64,000 nucleotides of DNA, from contig JAJPHF010000184.1 in NCBI GenBank assembly GCA_021325365.1, positions 1 through 64,000 of the forward strand. The letters are read 5' to 3'. Positions 33,733-42,677 of this stretch are shown here, one piece after another. This DNA is from Pseudomonadota bacterium. GTDB taxonomy: Bacteria > Chloroflexota > UBA6077 > JAJPHF01. Each line of letters opens with the position of its first letter. Position 1 is the first letter of the stretch. The position numbers and the translations under genes were made by a program. The notes under the pieces are model-generated. The model saw only the letters and a list, made by a program, of their open reading frames with translations, was not told the origin of the DNA and searched no databases.

Positions 33733-35010
33733 ATGTCATCCGAAGTCTCTGCGCCCGCGGCGAGCGTGGCGCCGCTCCCCGACGCCGCGCCAGCCGCGGT
33801 AGTGAACGAGCCCTCGGCGCAGGGCGACCGCGGCGTGGCCCTCTGGGTAGTGACCATCGCCCACACGTTCAATCATCTCCAGGGCAATATGACGAACCTG
33901 CTCTATCCGGTAATGATGACGGAGCTGGGGTTCGGCTACTTCCAGATCGGGCTGCTGACGACGGTCTACTCGCTGATGGCGAACGCGCTGCAAGCCGGGT
34001 TCGGGCTGATCACGCCCTACGTGCGGCGCTCGGTGGTGCTCGGCGTGGGCGCCACGGTGCTGGCGGTCGCGACGGCGGCGACGGGGCTGGTGCAGAACTA
34101 CGGCCAGCTGCTGATGACGCGCCTGATCGGCGGCATCGGCACGAGCCCGCAGCACCCAGTGGGCTCGACCATGCTGGTAGGACTCTATCCCAAGATCCGC
34201 GGGCGGGTGCTGGCGCTACACACGACGGGCGGCAACGCGGGCACGCTGCTGGCGCCGCTGGTGATCGGCGGACTAGTCGCCGTAATGGGCTGGCGCTCGG
34301 TGTTCTTCGTCGTGGCCGTGCCCAGCTTGCTGGCGGGCCTCGCGTACTTCTTGCTGCGCGACCGCATCCCGCAGACGACTAGCCGCGAGAAGGGGCGCCG
34401 CGCGACGCTGGATGCGTATACTGCGTGCTTGCGGAACCGGAACCTGCTGCTCATCTCGGCGGTCCAGATGGTCGGCGCCGCGGGGCGCGGCCAGGGATTG
34501 GACATCGCGTTCCTGACGACGCACTTCGTGAACGACCTTGGCGTCGAGTTGACCGCCGCCACACTGCTGATCGCGGTGCTCCAGGCGGGGGGACTGGTTG
34601 GGCCGATGCTGCTCGGCTGGCTGTCGGACCGGCTGCCGCGCAAGGCGGTGCTGCTCGTGTCGCTGGCGCTGTCGGCGATCACGACCTGGAGCCTGGCGAT
34701 GATGGGGGCGCCGGGGCCGCTGCTCATCCTGAACCTGGTCGCCTACGGCGTGGTGGTGAACTCGCGGCTGGTGCTGACGCAGGCGCTGATCGCCGATTCG
34801 GCGACGGGCGACACGGCGGACGCAGCGTACAGCCTGTACTACTTTGTGGGCTTCATCTCGGGGCCGCTGTGGACGTTGCTCATCGGCTGGGTGATGGAGA
34901 GCCACGGCTTCGTGGCGGGCTTCACAGTGATGGCCGCAACGTACGTGGCGGCGATGGGGCTGATCGGCTTCATCCGGCCGCCCGAGGCGCAGGTGGTGGC
35001 GCGCGGGTGA
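33733..35010 (+). CDS. Major facilitator superfamily transporter (425 aa)
   Basis: The ATG at 33733 is preceded by GGGAAGGA. After about 35 residues the protein has about 12 hydrophobic spans, a short cytoplasmic loop with RRSVVLG between spans 2 and 3, a central loop near residue 220 (RIPQTTSREKGRR) and a second RLPRKA loop in the C-terminal half, the typical MFS plan. Substrate unknown. It may take up or expel intermediates of the nearby pathways. It ends at a strong hairpin terminator. Confidence 0.92.
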   Translation: MSSEVSAPAASVAPLPDAAPAAVVNEPSAQGDRGVALWVVTIAHTFNHLQGNMTNLLYPVMMTELGFGYFQIGLLTTVYSLMANALQAGFGLITPYVRRSVVLGVGATVLAVATAATGLVQNYGQLLMTRLIGGIGTSPQHPVGSTMLVGLYPKIRGRVLALHTTGGNAGTLLAPLVIGGLVAVMGWRSVFFVVAVPSLLAGLAYFLLRDRIPQTTSREKGRRATLDAYTACLRNRNLLLISAVQMVGAAGRGQGLDIAFLTTHFVNDLGVELTAATLLIAVLQAGGLVGPMLLGWLSDRLPRKAVLLVSLALSAITTWSLAMMGAPGPLLILNLVAYGVVVNSRLVLTQALIADSATGDTADAAYSLYYFVGFISGPLWTLLIGWVMESHGFVAGFTVMAATYVAAMGLIGFIRPPEAQVVARG

Positions 35011-35014
35011 CGAC

Positions 35015-35818
35015 CTAACCGCCTAGCCCTCCTTCCCTATCAGGGAAGGGGGGCTTTTGTTGGCAGGCGGCGACGAAGGCAGCGAACAGGCGCACGCTGG
35101 GGGCGTGGGCGGGCACTAGCTCCTCAGGGTGGAACTGGACGGCGAGGGCGAAGGGGTGGGCCGGGTGCTCGATGCCTTCGACGACGCCGTCGGGCGCCCA
35201 GGCGACGGGGCGCCAGCCGTCGGCGAGGCGGGCGACGGCCTGGTGGTGGATGCTGTTCACGTCCAGCGCGGCGGCGCCGAGGACGGCGGCCAGGCGGCTC
35301 GTGGGCTCGACACGGATGGGATGGACGAGGGCGGTGCGGGCGTCGGCGTGCTCGTGGGGCAGGGCGCCGTCGAGCTGCGTCGGGATGTCCTGGTAGAGCG
35401 CGCCGCCGGCCGCGACGGCGAGCGCCTGCTGGCCGCGGCAGATGCCGAGCAGCGGCTTGCCGTCGGCGAGCGCCCAGCGGGCGAGGGTTAGCTCTACATG
35501 GTCGCGGCAGTCGTCGACGCCCTCGACGTGGCACTCGGGGCGGGCGGGCTGGCCATAGCGGGCGGGGTTGACGTCGCCGCCGCCGGGCAGCAGCAGGCCG
35601 TCGAGGCGGTCGTAGAGCGCGCGCAGGGCGGCCGCGTCGTCGAGGAGGGGCAGGAGCACGGGGAGGCCGCCGGCCGCGGCGACAGCACGGGCATAGCTCT
35701 GGTTCTGGCGGAAGGTGGGCGGCCGCTGGCCCTGCGGCACGAGCGTGGCGCAAGTGATGCCGACGAGGGCAGCGGGCTGCGGGCTGGGGGCTGAGTACCG
35801 AGGGGCATCCCCGCTCAT
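35015..35818 (-). CDS. Gamma-glutamyl-GABA hydrolase-like class I amidotransferase (peptidase C26, 267 aa)
   Basis: The domain starts at VGITC and has the cysteine elbow GICRGQQ, LLLPGGGDVNPARYG, and a late FHPEE with the catalytic His and Glu, as in PuuD. It would hydrolyse a gamma-glutamyl amide. The start is uncertain: ATGs at 35818 and 35842 lie in low-complexity sequence (GAGTCCTGGGTGATG) with no clear ribosome site. The last dozen residues (PPFPDREGGLGG) are encoded by the terminator palindrome of the convergent MFS gene, an odd tail for this family. Confidence 0.85.
   Translation of the reverse strand: MSGDAPRYSAPSPQPAALVGITCATLVPQGQRPPTFRQNQSYARAVAAAGGLPVLLPLLDDAAALRALYDRLDGLLLPGGGDVNPARYGQPARPECHVEGVDDCRDHVELTLARWALADGKPLLGICRGQQALAVAAGGALYQDIPTQLDGALPHEHADARTALVHPIRVEPTSRLAAVLGAAALDVNSIHHQAVARLADGWRPVAWAPDGVVEGIEHPAHPFALAVQFHPEELVPAHAPSVRLFAAFVAACQQKPPFPDREGGLGG
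35025..35058. terminator. Hairpin terminator of the MFS gene
   Basis: A 14-bp stem (AGCCCTCCTTCCCT with AGGGAAGGGGGGCT, one G.T pair), loop ATC, then TTTT on the plus strand. This is the best factor-independent terminator in the window. It lies inside the 3' end of the convergent PuuD-like gene. Confidence 0.8.
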
Positions 35819-35845
35819 CACCCAGGACTCAGCATTCAGCACTAA

Positions 35846-36376
35846 TCAGATGACGGGCTCGGGGGTGCGCTCGGGCGCGGGCTCGGCGGTGCGGCGGCGG
35901 CCGCGGCGGCCAGCCTCGACCTTGCGGAGCTTGTCCATGTCGTCGAGGCGGTCGATGTACAGGATGCCGTCGAGGTGGTCGATCTCGTGCTGGAGGGCCT
36001 GGCCAAAGAGCCCCTCGCCCTTGAGGCGCACGTCGCGGCCGTGGCGGTTCTTCGCCTTGACGGTGACGGCCCAGGCGCGCTTGACGTTGGCGACGTAGCC
36101 GGGGATCGACAGGCAGCCCTCTTCCGGCTCCCACGCGCCCTGCGACTTGACGATCTCGGGATTGACGAGCGTGGTCAGCTCGCCCTCGATCTCGATGACC
36201 ATAAGGCGCAGGGGAACGCCGATCTGCGGGGCGGCCAGGCCGATACCGGGCGCATCGTGCATCGTGTCGATCATGTCCTGGATGAGCGGGTCCAGCGACT
36301 TGTCGATGTGCTTGATTCGCTTGGCTTTCTGCCGCAGGATGGGGCTCTCCAGGGAGAGAATCGGCCGGACCGCCAT
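35846..36376 (-). CDS. def: Peptide deformylase (176 aa)
   Basis: All three family motifs are present: GIGLAAPQ, EEGCLS (zinc Cys) and QHEIDHLDG (two zinc His and catalytic Glu). It removes the formyl group from nascent proteins. A charged C-terminal tail of about 20 residues (rich in R, E, P) extends past the catalytic domain. The 5' neighbour gap contains an extended -10. The next gene downstream on the strand is the PuuD-like hydrolase. Confidence 0.96.
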   Translation of the reverse strand: MAVRPILSLESPILRQKAKRIKHIDKSLDPLIQDMIDTMHDAPGIGLAAPQIGVPLRLMVIEIEGELTTLVNPEIVKSQGAWEPEEGCLSIPGYVANVKRAWAVTVKAKNRHGRDVRLKGEGLFGQALQHEIDHLDGILYIDRLDDMDKLRKVEAGRRGRRRTAEPAPERTPEPVI

Positions 36377-36473
36377 GTGCGCCTCCGCTCGGGCCAGAGT
36401 GGCGCGGGAGCGCCGTGAGGCTAAGCGCCTGGGCTATCCCGCTTCAGGTGTCACGCCAGTGAGCACAGAGTTG

Positions 36474-36482
36474 ATTCTACCA
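36474..36482 (-). promoter_or_regulatory. Possible extended -10 for peptide deformylase
   Basis: On the minus strand TGGTAGAAT lies about 100 nt before the def start, the same 9-mer as before the sulfurtransferase gene. No clear -35 is seen. Confidence 0.3.
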
Positions 36483-36535
36483 TAAGCGGACCAGCTCACG
36501 GAGACGCTCCTGCCGCTCCTCATGATCGGCGGCCT

Positions 36536-37663
36536 TTATCGCGCGAAGTCGACTCTGAGCGCGGAGGTGAGTGCCGGCATGACCTCCTCAGCGAACAACC
36601 GGATCGAGCGGAGTACCTGCTCGGTGCTCAGACTGCCGAACGCGAACGTGCCCAGGAAGTAATTGCCGCCGACTGCCTGCACGATCTCCTGCAGGCGTGC
36701 GCGCACCGTGGCCGGCGAGCCGGCGAGCAGCAAGCCCTGCTCGACCAGCGGCTCGAAAGCGGCGCGATGCGCGTAGCGGTCGCTGCCGTGCTTCGCGAAC
36801 TGGTAGTTGAAGTTCGCGTAGAAGTCCAGATACGCCTCCTTCGCCTCGGCCAGGGCCTGTGCCTCCGTCTCGGCCACGTACACCTGGCGCGTGAAGCCGT
36901 AGAGCGGGTCGGGGACGTGCTCGTTGAGGCGTCCTGGCGCCGCGCGGTGCTCCTGCCAGACCCGCTCGTAGGTCGCGAGCTGCTGGCGCGTGTCCTCCAG
37001 CGTGCCGGATAGGAAGCTGAAGCCGTAGATGGTGTTCAGCCCCTCCCGGGCGATCCAGGGGACCGTCTGCGCGTTCACGGTCGGGTACCAGAGCGGGGGA
37101 TATGGGCGCTGAAAGGGGCGCATCGTGAACGCCACGTCGCGCAACTGCAGGTACTTGCCCTCGTAGTTCACCTCGCCCGTGCGGAGCCCCATGAGTAGCA
37201 CGTCCAGCACCTCGGTCATGATGGGTCTGGACTCGTCAGGGGCCACGTTGAACATGGCCATCTCGTAGGGCGTGGCCGGGCGTCCGATGCCGAGGTCCAG
37301 GCGGCCGCGGCTGAGGTGGTCGAGCATGCAGACCTCCTCGACCAGCCGCAGCGGGTTGTAGAACGGCAGCAGGTACACCATCGAGCCGAAGCGTAGCCGG
37401 CGCGTGCGCTGGGCCACCGCGACGAAGAAGAGGTTGGGCGAGGGGGACATGCTCAGGGGGATGCCGTGGTGCTCGGCCAGGTGGTAACCGTAGAAGCCGA
37501 CGCGGTCGGCGTATTCGACCATGCGCAGGCGCTGCTCGTACAGGTCAGCGAGGTCCACACGCCGGTTGTGGTCCAGCCAGTCCCAGATGCCGAATCGCAA
37601 GGCACGGGAGGGGGCGCGCGCCGTGTCCGCGCCGGGGCGCACCTCCCGCTCGCGGCCGCTCAT
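36536..37663 (-). CDS. LLM-class flavin-dependent monooxygenase (375 aa)
   Basis: The ATG at 37663 follows GGGAGG at 7 nt and is preferred over an ATG at 37705. The family core is clear: GFYGYHLAEHHG, EEVCMLDHLSRGRLDLGIGRP and a C-terminal SPATVRARLQEIVQ segment. It belongs to the alkanesulfonate monooxygenase/luciferase superfamily, which uses reduced flavin (FMNH2 or F420). It has no reductase beside it. A 17-bp perfect inverted repeat lies just upstream. A divergent binding lipoprotein (37963) shares the promoter gap, suggesting joint import and oxidation of one substrate. Confidence 0.88.
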   Translation of the reverse strand: MSGREREVRPGADTARAPSRALRFGIWDWLDHNRRVDLADLYEQRLRMVEYADRVGFYGYHLAEHHGIPLSMSPSPNLFFVAVAQRTRRLRFGSMVYLLPFYNPLRLVEEVCMLDHLSRGRLDLGIGRPATPYEMAMFNVAPDESRPIMTEVLDVLLMGLRTGEVNYEGKYLQLRDVAFTMRPFQRPYPPLWYPTVNAQTVPWIAREGLNTIYGFSFLSGTLEDTRQQLATYERVWQEHRAAPGRLNEHVPDPLYGFTRQVYVAETEAQALAEAKEAYLDFYANFNYQFAKHGSDRYAHRAAFEPLVEQGLLLAGSPATVRARLQEIVQAVGGNYFLGTFAFGSLSTEQVLRSIRLFAEEVMPALTSALRVDFAR

Positions 37664-37711
37664 CCGCTGGCCTCCCGCGTCAAGGCAGATGACCTCGGTT
37701 GCCATTCAGCG

Positions 37712-37770
37712 CCGCCGCCCTGATCGGCAGGCCCAAGTCGTCCTGCCACGCCCGCCGATCAGGGCGGCGG
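37712..37770. repeat. 17-bp perfect inverted repeat with 25-nt spacer
   Basis: CCGCCGCCCTGATCGGC (37712-37728) is repeated in inverse at 37754-37770. It sits in the gap between the divergent LLM and lipoprotein genes, 50 nt upstream of the LLM start, and could be a regulator site or leader structure. Confidence 0.8.
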
Positions 37771-37819
37771 TTTGCCAGCCACTCTACCCAGCTTGGTATT
37801 AGCCGGGGCTCAGGCGAGC

Positions 37820-37847
37820 TTGACGCCCGCCGGCTACGCATTATACT
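37820..37847 (+). promoter_or_regulatory. Promoter for the 37963 lipoprotein
   Basis: TTGACG (37820-37825) and TATACT (37842-37847) are 16 nt apart. The spacer begins with the palindrome-like CCCGCCGGC, as in two other promoters in this window (51375-51403 and 54933-54961). Confidence 0.6.
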
Positions 37848-37962
37848 ATCCTTTCCAGCCTACAGGATGCAGTTGCACCATCTGCAAAGTCGCTGCCAAT
37901 CCGCGGAGCGCGGCCCTGGGCGGCGCCTCTCCTCAGCCGTTCGCGCCTCGGGAGAGTCCGTG

Positions 37963-39102
37963 ATGAGCGAGTCGAGGCCCGGAGGTGCTTCCAAGGCGCG
38001 GACGCGCCGGGAGTTCGTGCGCCTGGCGGCGGGCGGCACGGTGGGCTTAGCGCTCGCCTGCGCGCCCGGCGGCGCTCCGGCCCTCGCGCCCGCCGCCCCC
38101 GCGGCGCCGCCCCCGCCCGCGCCGGGCACGTCGCCGACGAGCGCCGCGACCACGGTGGCGCGGCAGCCCGACGTAGTGCGCCGCGGCACGTTGCGCGGCA
38201 TCTCCTTCGGCGCCGTCATCGCCCGCGAACGCGGCTACTTCGCGGAGCTGGGCGTCGACGACCAGGAGACGGTCTTCGCCAGCGGCACCGAGATGATCCA
38301 GGCGAGCGCCGCGGGCCAGCTCGACATTGGCGCCACGAGCAATACCGTCACCTTCTTCAACGCCGTGGCGCGCGGGCTGCGACAGCCGTTCACCCTGGAC
38401 ATCTGGCATCTGGAGCGCGGCGACAAGAGCGCCATGGTGGTCGTGCGGCCCGACCTGGCCGGCGAGATCAAAACGGTCGCCGACCTGAGCGGACGGGTCA
38501 ACGCCACGCCCACCCCCGTGCGGGATGGTGGCACCGGCTTCCAGGCGAACAAGATCCTAGCCTCGGCCGGTCTGACCTTGGACGACGTGCACTGGGAAGC
38601 CATCCCCTACCCGGACATGCTCGCCGCCCTGGCCAACCGAGCCGTGGACGTCGCCTGGCCGATCGAGCCGTTCATCACCCTCGGCAAGCAGCGCGGCGTG
38701 CTCGTGCCGTGGCTCTCGACGGGCGACTACGACCCCGGGTTTCAGCTCGCGGGGATCATGTTCTCGGAGAGCTTCATCAAGGAGCGGAACGACGTGGCGC
38801 GGCGGTGGAGCGTGGCCTACGTGCGCGGGCTGCGCGACCAGCTCGACTTCATGGCCGGCAAGCAGCGCGACGTGATCGGCCCGATCCTGGCCGCGCACAC
38901 CGGCGTCCCGCTGGCGGCGATCGACCAAGTGGCCTGGGGACCGGTGCACCCGGATGGGCGGCTGAACGTGGAGTCCATTCTGGACGCCCAGCGGCAGCTC
39001 GTCGAGTGGGGCGCGATCGGCCAGAGCCTGCCCGAGGACCACCTCGTCGATCCGCAGTTCGCCGACTACGCCCTGCAGCAGCTTGGGCCTTACCAGGCCT
39101 GA
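37963..39102 (+). CDS. ABC transporter substrate-binding lipoprotein with Tat-type signal (379 aa)
   Basis: The ATG at 37963 is preceded by GGAGAG. The signal has twin arginines at residues 15-16 in TRREFVRLAAGG and a lipobox LALAC with Cys 33, so it is probably exported folded by Tat and then lipidated. The domain has VIARERGYFAELGVDD, ADLSGRVNATPTP and ends DPQFADYALQQLG, like the 6151 protein. No transporter subunits are adjacent; the LLM gene runs divergently. Confidence 0.87.
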   Translation: MSESRPGGASKARTRREFVRLAAGGTVGLALACAPGGAPALAPAAPAAPPPPAPGTSPTSAATTVARQPDVVRRGTLRGISFGAVIARERGYFAELGVDDQETVFASGTEMIQASAAGQLDIGATSNTVTFFNAVARGLRQPFTLDIWHLERGDKSAMVVVRPDLAGEIKTVADLSGRVNATPTPVRDGGTGFQANKILASAGLTLDDVHWEAIPYPDMLAALANRAVDVAWPIEPFITLGKQRGVLVPWLSTGDYDPGFQLAGIMFSESFIKERNDVARRWSVAYVRGLRDQLDFMAGKQRDVIGPILAAHTGVPLAAIDQVAWGPVHPDGRLNVESILDAQRQLVEWGAIGQSLPEDHLVDPQFADYALQQLGPYQA

Positions 39103-39222
39103 GCACCGGGCCAGGGACGATGGGCACGTTTAGCTTCGCCAAGCAGACACACGAATCCAGGCCAGCAGCTTAGCGGTCCATCACTGGCGAACCGCTGTGG
39201 GTGGTGTGCCACAACACACAAA

Positions 39223-39369
39223 TGCGTCGAGCGCGCCCAGCAGCTCTTCACGCTGGGCGTCGACGCGATCCTGCTGACCCCGTTCGCCGTGGCGGGCGGC
39301 TCGCGTAGCGAGATGATCGAGGTGCTGGCGCGCAATGTGATGCGGCCAGCGCTGCAGGGAGCGGTGTGA
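39223..39369 (+). pseudogene. C-terminal remnant of an LLM-class monooxygenase
   Basis: Reading from 39223, 48 codons give CVERAQQLFTLGVDAILLTP and then a FAVAGGSRSEM...ARNVMRPAL tail, matching the C-terminal end of LLM proteins such as that at 61434. Upstream, the similarity jumps to another frame (GEPLWVVCHNTQ) and then stops, so the N-terminal part has been lost. The stop TGA overlaps the ATG of the extradiol dioxygenase, showing that the two genes were once coupled. Confidence 0.7.
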
Positions 39370-40292
39370 TGGGAATCGTGCAGCTTGGCTACGTGGGCGT
39401 GGGCGCGAGCGACCTGGCCCGCTGGGAGGAGTTCGCCACGCGCATCCTGGGGCTGCAAGTGAGCGACCGAGCCGCCGACGGCACGCTGCACCTGCGCATG
39501 GACGACTACTACCACCGCCTGATCCTGCACCCATCCGCCGAGGACGACCTGACTTACCTTGGCTGGCAGGTCAACACGCCGCGGGCGCTGGACGAGATCG
39601 TCGCGCGTCTGGAGGCCGCGGGCGTGGCGGTCACGGAGGGCAGCGAGGCGGAGCGGGCCGTGCGCAAGGTGCGGCGGCTCATCCGCTTCCGCGACCCGAG
39701 CGGGCACCCGTTCGAGCTGTTCTACGGCCCGGTCGTGATGACCAGCGCGCCCTTCGTGCCGGGGCGCCCCATGCACGGCTTCAAGGCGGGGCCGCTCGGC
39801 GTGGGCCACGTCGTGCTGATGGTGGACGACCGCGACGCGACGGAGCGCTTCTACCTGGACGTGCTGGGCCTGCGCCTCAGCGATTATGGCTCGGGCCCGG
39901 TGGCATTCTTCCACTGCAATCCCCGCCACCACTCGATCGGCATCGCGGTGCGGGGCGCGCTGCCGACGACCAAGCGCCTGCGCCACCTGATGTTGGAGAT
40001 GCAGAACCTGGACGACGTGGGGATCGCTCTCGACCTGTGCCAGAACGCGGGCATCCCGCTGACGATCACGCTCGGCAAGCACTCGAACGACCACATGGTG
40101 TCGTTCTACGTGGAGACGCCCTCGGGCTTCGCGCTGGAGTGTGGCTGGGGCGCGCGCGAGATCGACGACGCGACGTGGGAAGTGACCAGCTACGACCGGG
40201 GCGACGTGTGGGGTCACCGGCGCGTGCCACGGGGCGAGGCGTTCGCGCCCCGGCCCGACCTGGCCTCGGCCGGCGCCCGCGTGGCGCCGTAG
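39369..40292 (+). CDS. Type I extradiol (VOC) dioxygenase, two-domain (307 aa)
   Basis: The ATG at 39369 follows AGGGAG. Two VOC domains are present (about 5-125 and 140-290), the length of BphC-type 2,3-dihydroxybiphenyl or catechol 2,3-dioxygenases. The C-terminal domain has the Fe(II) ligands: His in GVGHVVLMVDD, His in RHHSIGIA, Glu in LECGWG. It should open a catechol ring next to the hydroxyl pair. Both flanks are gene remnants, so its original operon (LLM gene before, PPOX gene after) has decayed. Confidence 0.88.
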   Translation: MGIVQLGYVGVGASDLARWEEFATRILGLQVSDRAADGTLHLRMDDYYHRLILHPSAEDDLTYLGWQVNTPRALDEIVARLEAAGVAVTEGSEAERAVRKVRRLIRFRDPSGHPFELFYGPVVMTSAPFVPGRPMHGFKAGPLGVGHVVLMVDDRDATERFYLDVLGLRLSDYGSGPVAFFHCNPRHHSIGIAVRGALPTTKRLRHLMLEMQNLDDVGIALDLCQNAGIPLTITLGKHSNDHMVSFYVETPSGFALECGWGAREIDDATWEVTSYDRGDVWGHRRVPRGEAFAPRPDLASAGARVAP

Positions 40293-40310
40293 CGCGCTCC
40301 GCGCGGCCCC

Positions 40311-40505
40311 GGTCAGGGCGCCAACGACCACGTCAACCGGCTGACGAAGAAGTACACGGGGCGTGAGCGGTACGCGCTACGAGCGGGCGAGAGGCGCGTC
40401 ATCTTGCGGATCAAGCCAACGCACGTGATCGAGACGGGCGTCGAGGACGAGGCCCGCTGGCGCGCCGGGACGAGGGGCGAGACGGGAGGTAGGGCTCATG
40501 GCTGA
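40311..40505 (+). pseudogene. Remnant of a pyridoxamine 5'-phosphate oxidase-like (PPOX/F420-type) gene
   Basis: The frame ending at 40505 reads VNRLTKKYTGRERYALRAGE, then RRVILRIKPTHVIETG, which matches the C-terminal end of PPOX-fold F420- or FMN-dependent proteins. There is no N-terminal half and no start; the frame runs into the first codons of the BNR gene. Like the 39223 remnant it points to a deletion around the dioxygenase gene. Confidence 0.6.
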
Positions 40506-41649
40506 CGGAGCGCGGGTCTATGCCGGGACGTACGATGGCCTGCAGGTGCTGAAGGTCCGCGGCGGGCACTGCGAGCTGGCGGCGGAAGCGTTCGGCGGCG
40601 TGGTCGTGCAGGCGCTGGGCGGCTGCCGCGAGCAGCCGGAGCGCGTCTTTGTCGGGCTGCGCGACGGACTCTACCGCACGGACGATGCCGGCTCGTACTG
40701 GCGCAAGGTGCTGGACGGCGACTTTCGCTCGGTCAACATCGACCCCACGGACGACCGTGTCGTCTACGCCGGGACCGATCCGGTCCACCTGTATCGGAGC
40801 GAGGACGGGGGCAGCACCTGGGAGGAGCTAGTCTCGCTGCAGCGCTTGCCGGAGGAAACGCACGCGCGGCTGGGCGAGACGGCGCCCGTCGATATGGCAA
40901 GCAGCCACCAGCCGGCCTTCCGCCATCGCCGGCAGGACTGGTGGTTCCCGGTGCCACCGCACCAGGGCCACGTCCTCAACACGTTCATCCATCCCGACGA
41001 TCCGAACCTGCTGTTCCTGGCGATCGAGCACGGCGGCGTCGCGCGCAGCACCGACCGCGGCCAGACCTGGGAAGACGTGAGCGCGGGCATCGACTACCTG
41101 GACATCCACGTGGTCACGAGCCTGCCGCACCGCTTCGACCGCTATCTCGTCACTTCGGCGCGCGGCCTGTACACGACGGACGATCCCGCCAGGGGGTGGA
41201 CGCGGGCCCAGCACGGCTGCGACCGCGACTACTTCCACGACATGGTGGTGCTGCCGCCGGCCAACGGCGGGGAGCCCGTCGTCGTGATCGCCACGGCTGA
41301 GGGCTCGCCCGGCTTCTGGCCGTCCCTCCAGGCGCGGGGAGCCTGGGATCGCAGCCAGATCGGCTCGCGGGCCGCGCTCTACCGCAGCGCGGACGGCGGC
41401 GAGTCCTGGCAGCGGATCGGCGCTGGCCACGGGTTGCCCGAGGAGATGACGCCGATGATCTGGGCACTGTGCGTCGATCCGCGCGCCCCGAACGGGCTGT
41501 TCGCCGGCCTGGGCGAGTCGTCGGGTGTGCCATCGCCGATGCCGCGGGGTGGCGGCGCCGTGTTGGCCTCCCGCGACGGCGGCGCGAGCTGGCAGACGCT
41601 GCGCGCGGACCTGTCGGCGGTGGAGCACGTCTACGCCGCGGCGGAGTAG
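40498..41649 (+). CDS. BNR/YCF48-like beta-propeller protein, cytoplasmic (383 aa)
   Basis: The ATG at 40498 follows GGGAGGTAGGGCTC. At least four Asp-box/BNR repeats are visible (RTDDAGSYW, RSEDGGSTW, STDRGQTW, RSADGGESW), as in sialidase-type and photosystem-assembly propellers. There is no signal peptide. A paralog lies at 44358 inside the thiolase cluster. Such propellers are often co-encoded with catabolic oxygenases in related genomes, but their role (sugar-like ligand binding, assembly or hydrolase) is unknown. Confidence 0.8.
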   Translation: MADGARVYAGTYDGLQVLKVRGGHCELAAEAFGGVVVQALGGCREQPERVFVGLRDGLYRTDDAGSYWRKVLDGDFRSVNIDPTDDRVVYAGTDPVHLYRSEDGGSTWEELVSLQRLPEETHARLGETAPVDMASSHQPAFRHRRQDWWFPVPPHQGHVLNTFIHPDDPNLLFLAIEHGGVARSTDRGQTWEDVSAGIDYLDIHVVTSLPHRFDRYLVTSARGLYTTDDPARGWTRAQHGCDRDYFHDMVVLPPANGGEPVVVIATAEGSPGFWPSLQARGAWDRSQIGSRAALYRSADGGESWQRIGAGHGLPEEMTPMIWALCVDPRAPNGLFAGLGESSGVPSPMPRGGGAVLASRDGGASWQTLRADLSAVEHVYAAAE

Positions 41650-41658
41650 GCGCAGCGC

Positions 41659-42639
41659 TCAGATCAGCGCGTAGCGCGGCGGGACTTCCCACTCCTCCTG
41701 CCAGGGGTTCTCCTGCTGGAAGAGCGCGCGGCGGCGGGCCTGCTCCCGGTACTCGTCGGCGCGGCGGATGACCTCCAGCCGCTCGTGTTCCTCTTCCTCG
41801 TCGCGCGCCAGCTCCTCGGCGGTCTTCTCGCGCGGCCGGCCGGGATACACTTTGATGCGGCCCTCCTTCTCCAGCTTGCGCAGGTGGGTCGCGACCTGGC
41901 GGTCGGCGGCGCGCTGGAGCCGCGGGACGAGGTTCAGGTCCGCGTAGATCAGCTCCATGATCTCCCAGGTGGTCATCTCGGGCTGCGCGGCCAGGGCGTC
42001 GAGGATCTGCCGCTCGCGCGCGTGGCGGCCGCTAATGTAGGCGTCGATGTACGCGATGGGATCCTCGATCACTGGGCCGTGGCCGGGGCACATGATGCGG
42101 AGGTTCGGGAGGTCGCGTAGCTGCGCCAGGCTCGTGAGGTAGGCGCCGAGGTCGTTGATCGTCGTCGAGCTGGCGCCGAGGATCGTGTCGCCGGTGAACA
42201 GCACGCCCTCTTCCTCGAGGTAGTAGCAGACCGAGTCGGCGCTGTGGCCCGGCGTGTGGATCGCCTGCAGGCGCACGTCGTCGCTCGGCCCGAACACCGC
42301 GCCGTCGGCGATGACCTGCACGCCGCTCTCGGGCAGACGGTCGCGCAGGAGAGGGATGCCCTGCTCGAGCACGCGCACGTCGGCGCCGAACTCGTCCCGC
42401 AGCCAGCGCAGGTTCGCGCTGTGGTCGGCGTGGTGATGGGTGACGCAGCTAATGCCGATCTCGGCGTGCTCGACGGCGGCCAGATAGCCGCGCAGCATCC
42501 AGCGGTAGCGGTCCACGTCCTCGCCGGAATCGATGGTGAGCGTCTGGCCCCGCCCGACCAGGTAGATCGTGGTGTACTGCGGGTGCATCGGGTTCGTGTC
42601 CGGCACCTGCACGGCGCGCACGCTGCGAGTCACCTGCAT
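41659..42639 (-). CDS. MBL-fold hydrolase with winged-helix tail (LACTB2-like, 326 aa)
   Basis: The start at 42639 is chosen by alignment; sequence upstream enters a hairpin. The metal motif is THHHADH, followed by TPGHSADSV, FTGDTILG and CPGHGPV. Residues about 215-270 form the winged-helix tail seen in LACTB2 relatives, and the C-terminus is a charged helix (EEEEHERLEVIRRADEYREQ, residue positions about 275-305). The family cleaves thioesters or RNA. Thioester hydrolysis would fit the CoA-based cluster next to it. The stop is 9 nt from the convergent propeller gene. Confidence 0.82.
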   Translation of the reverse strand: MQVTRSVRAVQVPDTNPMHPQYTTIYLVGRGQTLTIDSGEDVDRYRWMLRGYLAAVEHAEIGISCVTHHHADHSANLRWLRDEFGADVRVLEQGIPLLRDRLPESGVQVIADGAVFGPSDDVRLQAIHTPGHSADSVCYYLEEEGVLFTGDTILGASSTTINDLGAYLTSLAQLRDLPNLRIMCPGHGPVIEDPIAYIDAYISGRHARERQILDALAAQPEMTTWEIMELIYADLNLVPRLQRAADRQVATHLRKLEKEGRIKVYPGRPREKTAEELARDEEEEHERLEVIRRADEYREQARRRALFQQENPWQEEWEVPPRYALI

Positions 42640-42677
42640 GCTCTCAGTCCTGTCCTGCTCTAAGCGCATGGAACGGA

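Noticed and set aside
37699..37962. N-terminal extension of the 37963 lipoprotein
   Set aside because: It contains the 17-bp inverted repeat and the promoter; the ribosome site and Tat signal support 37963.
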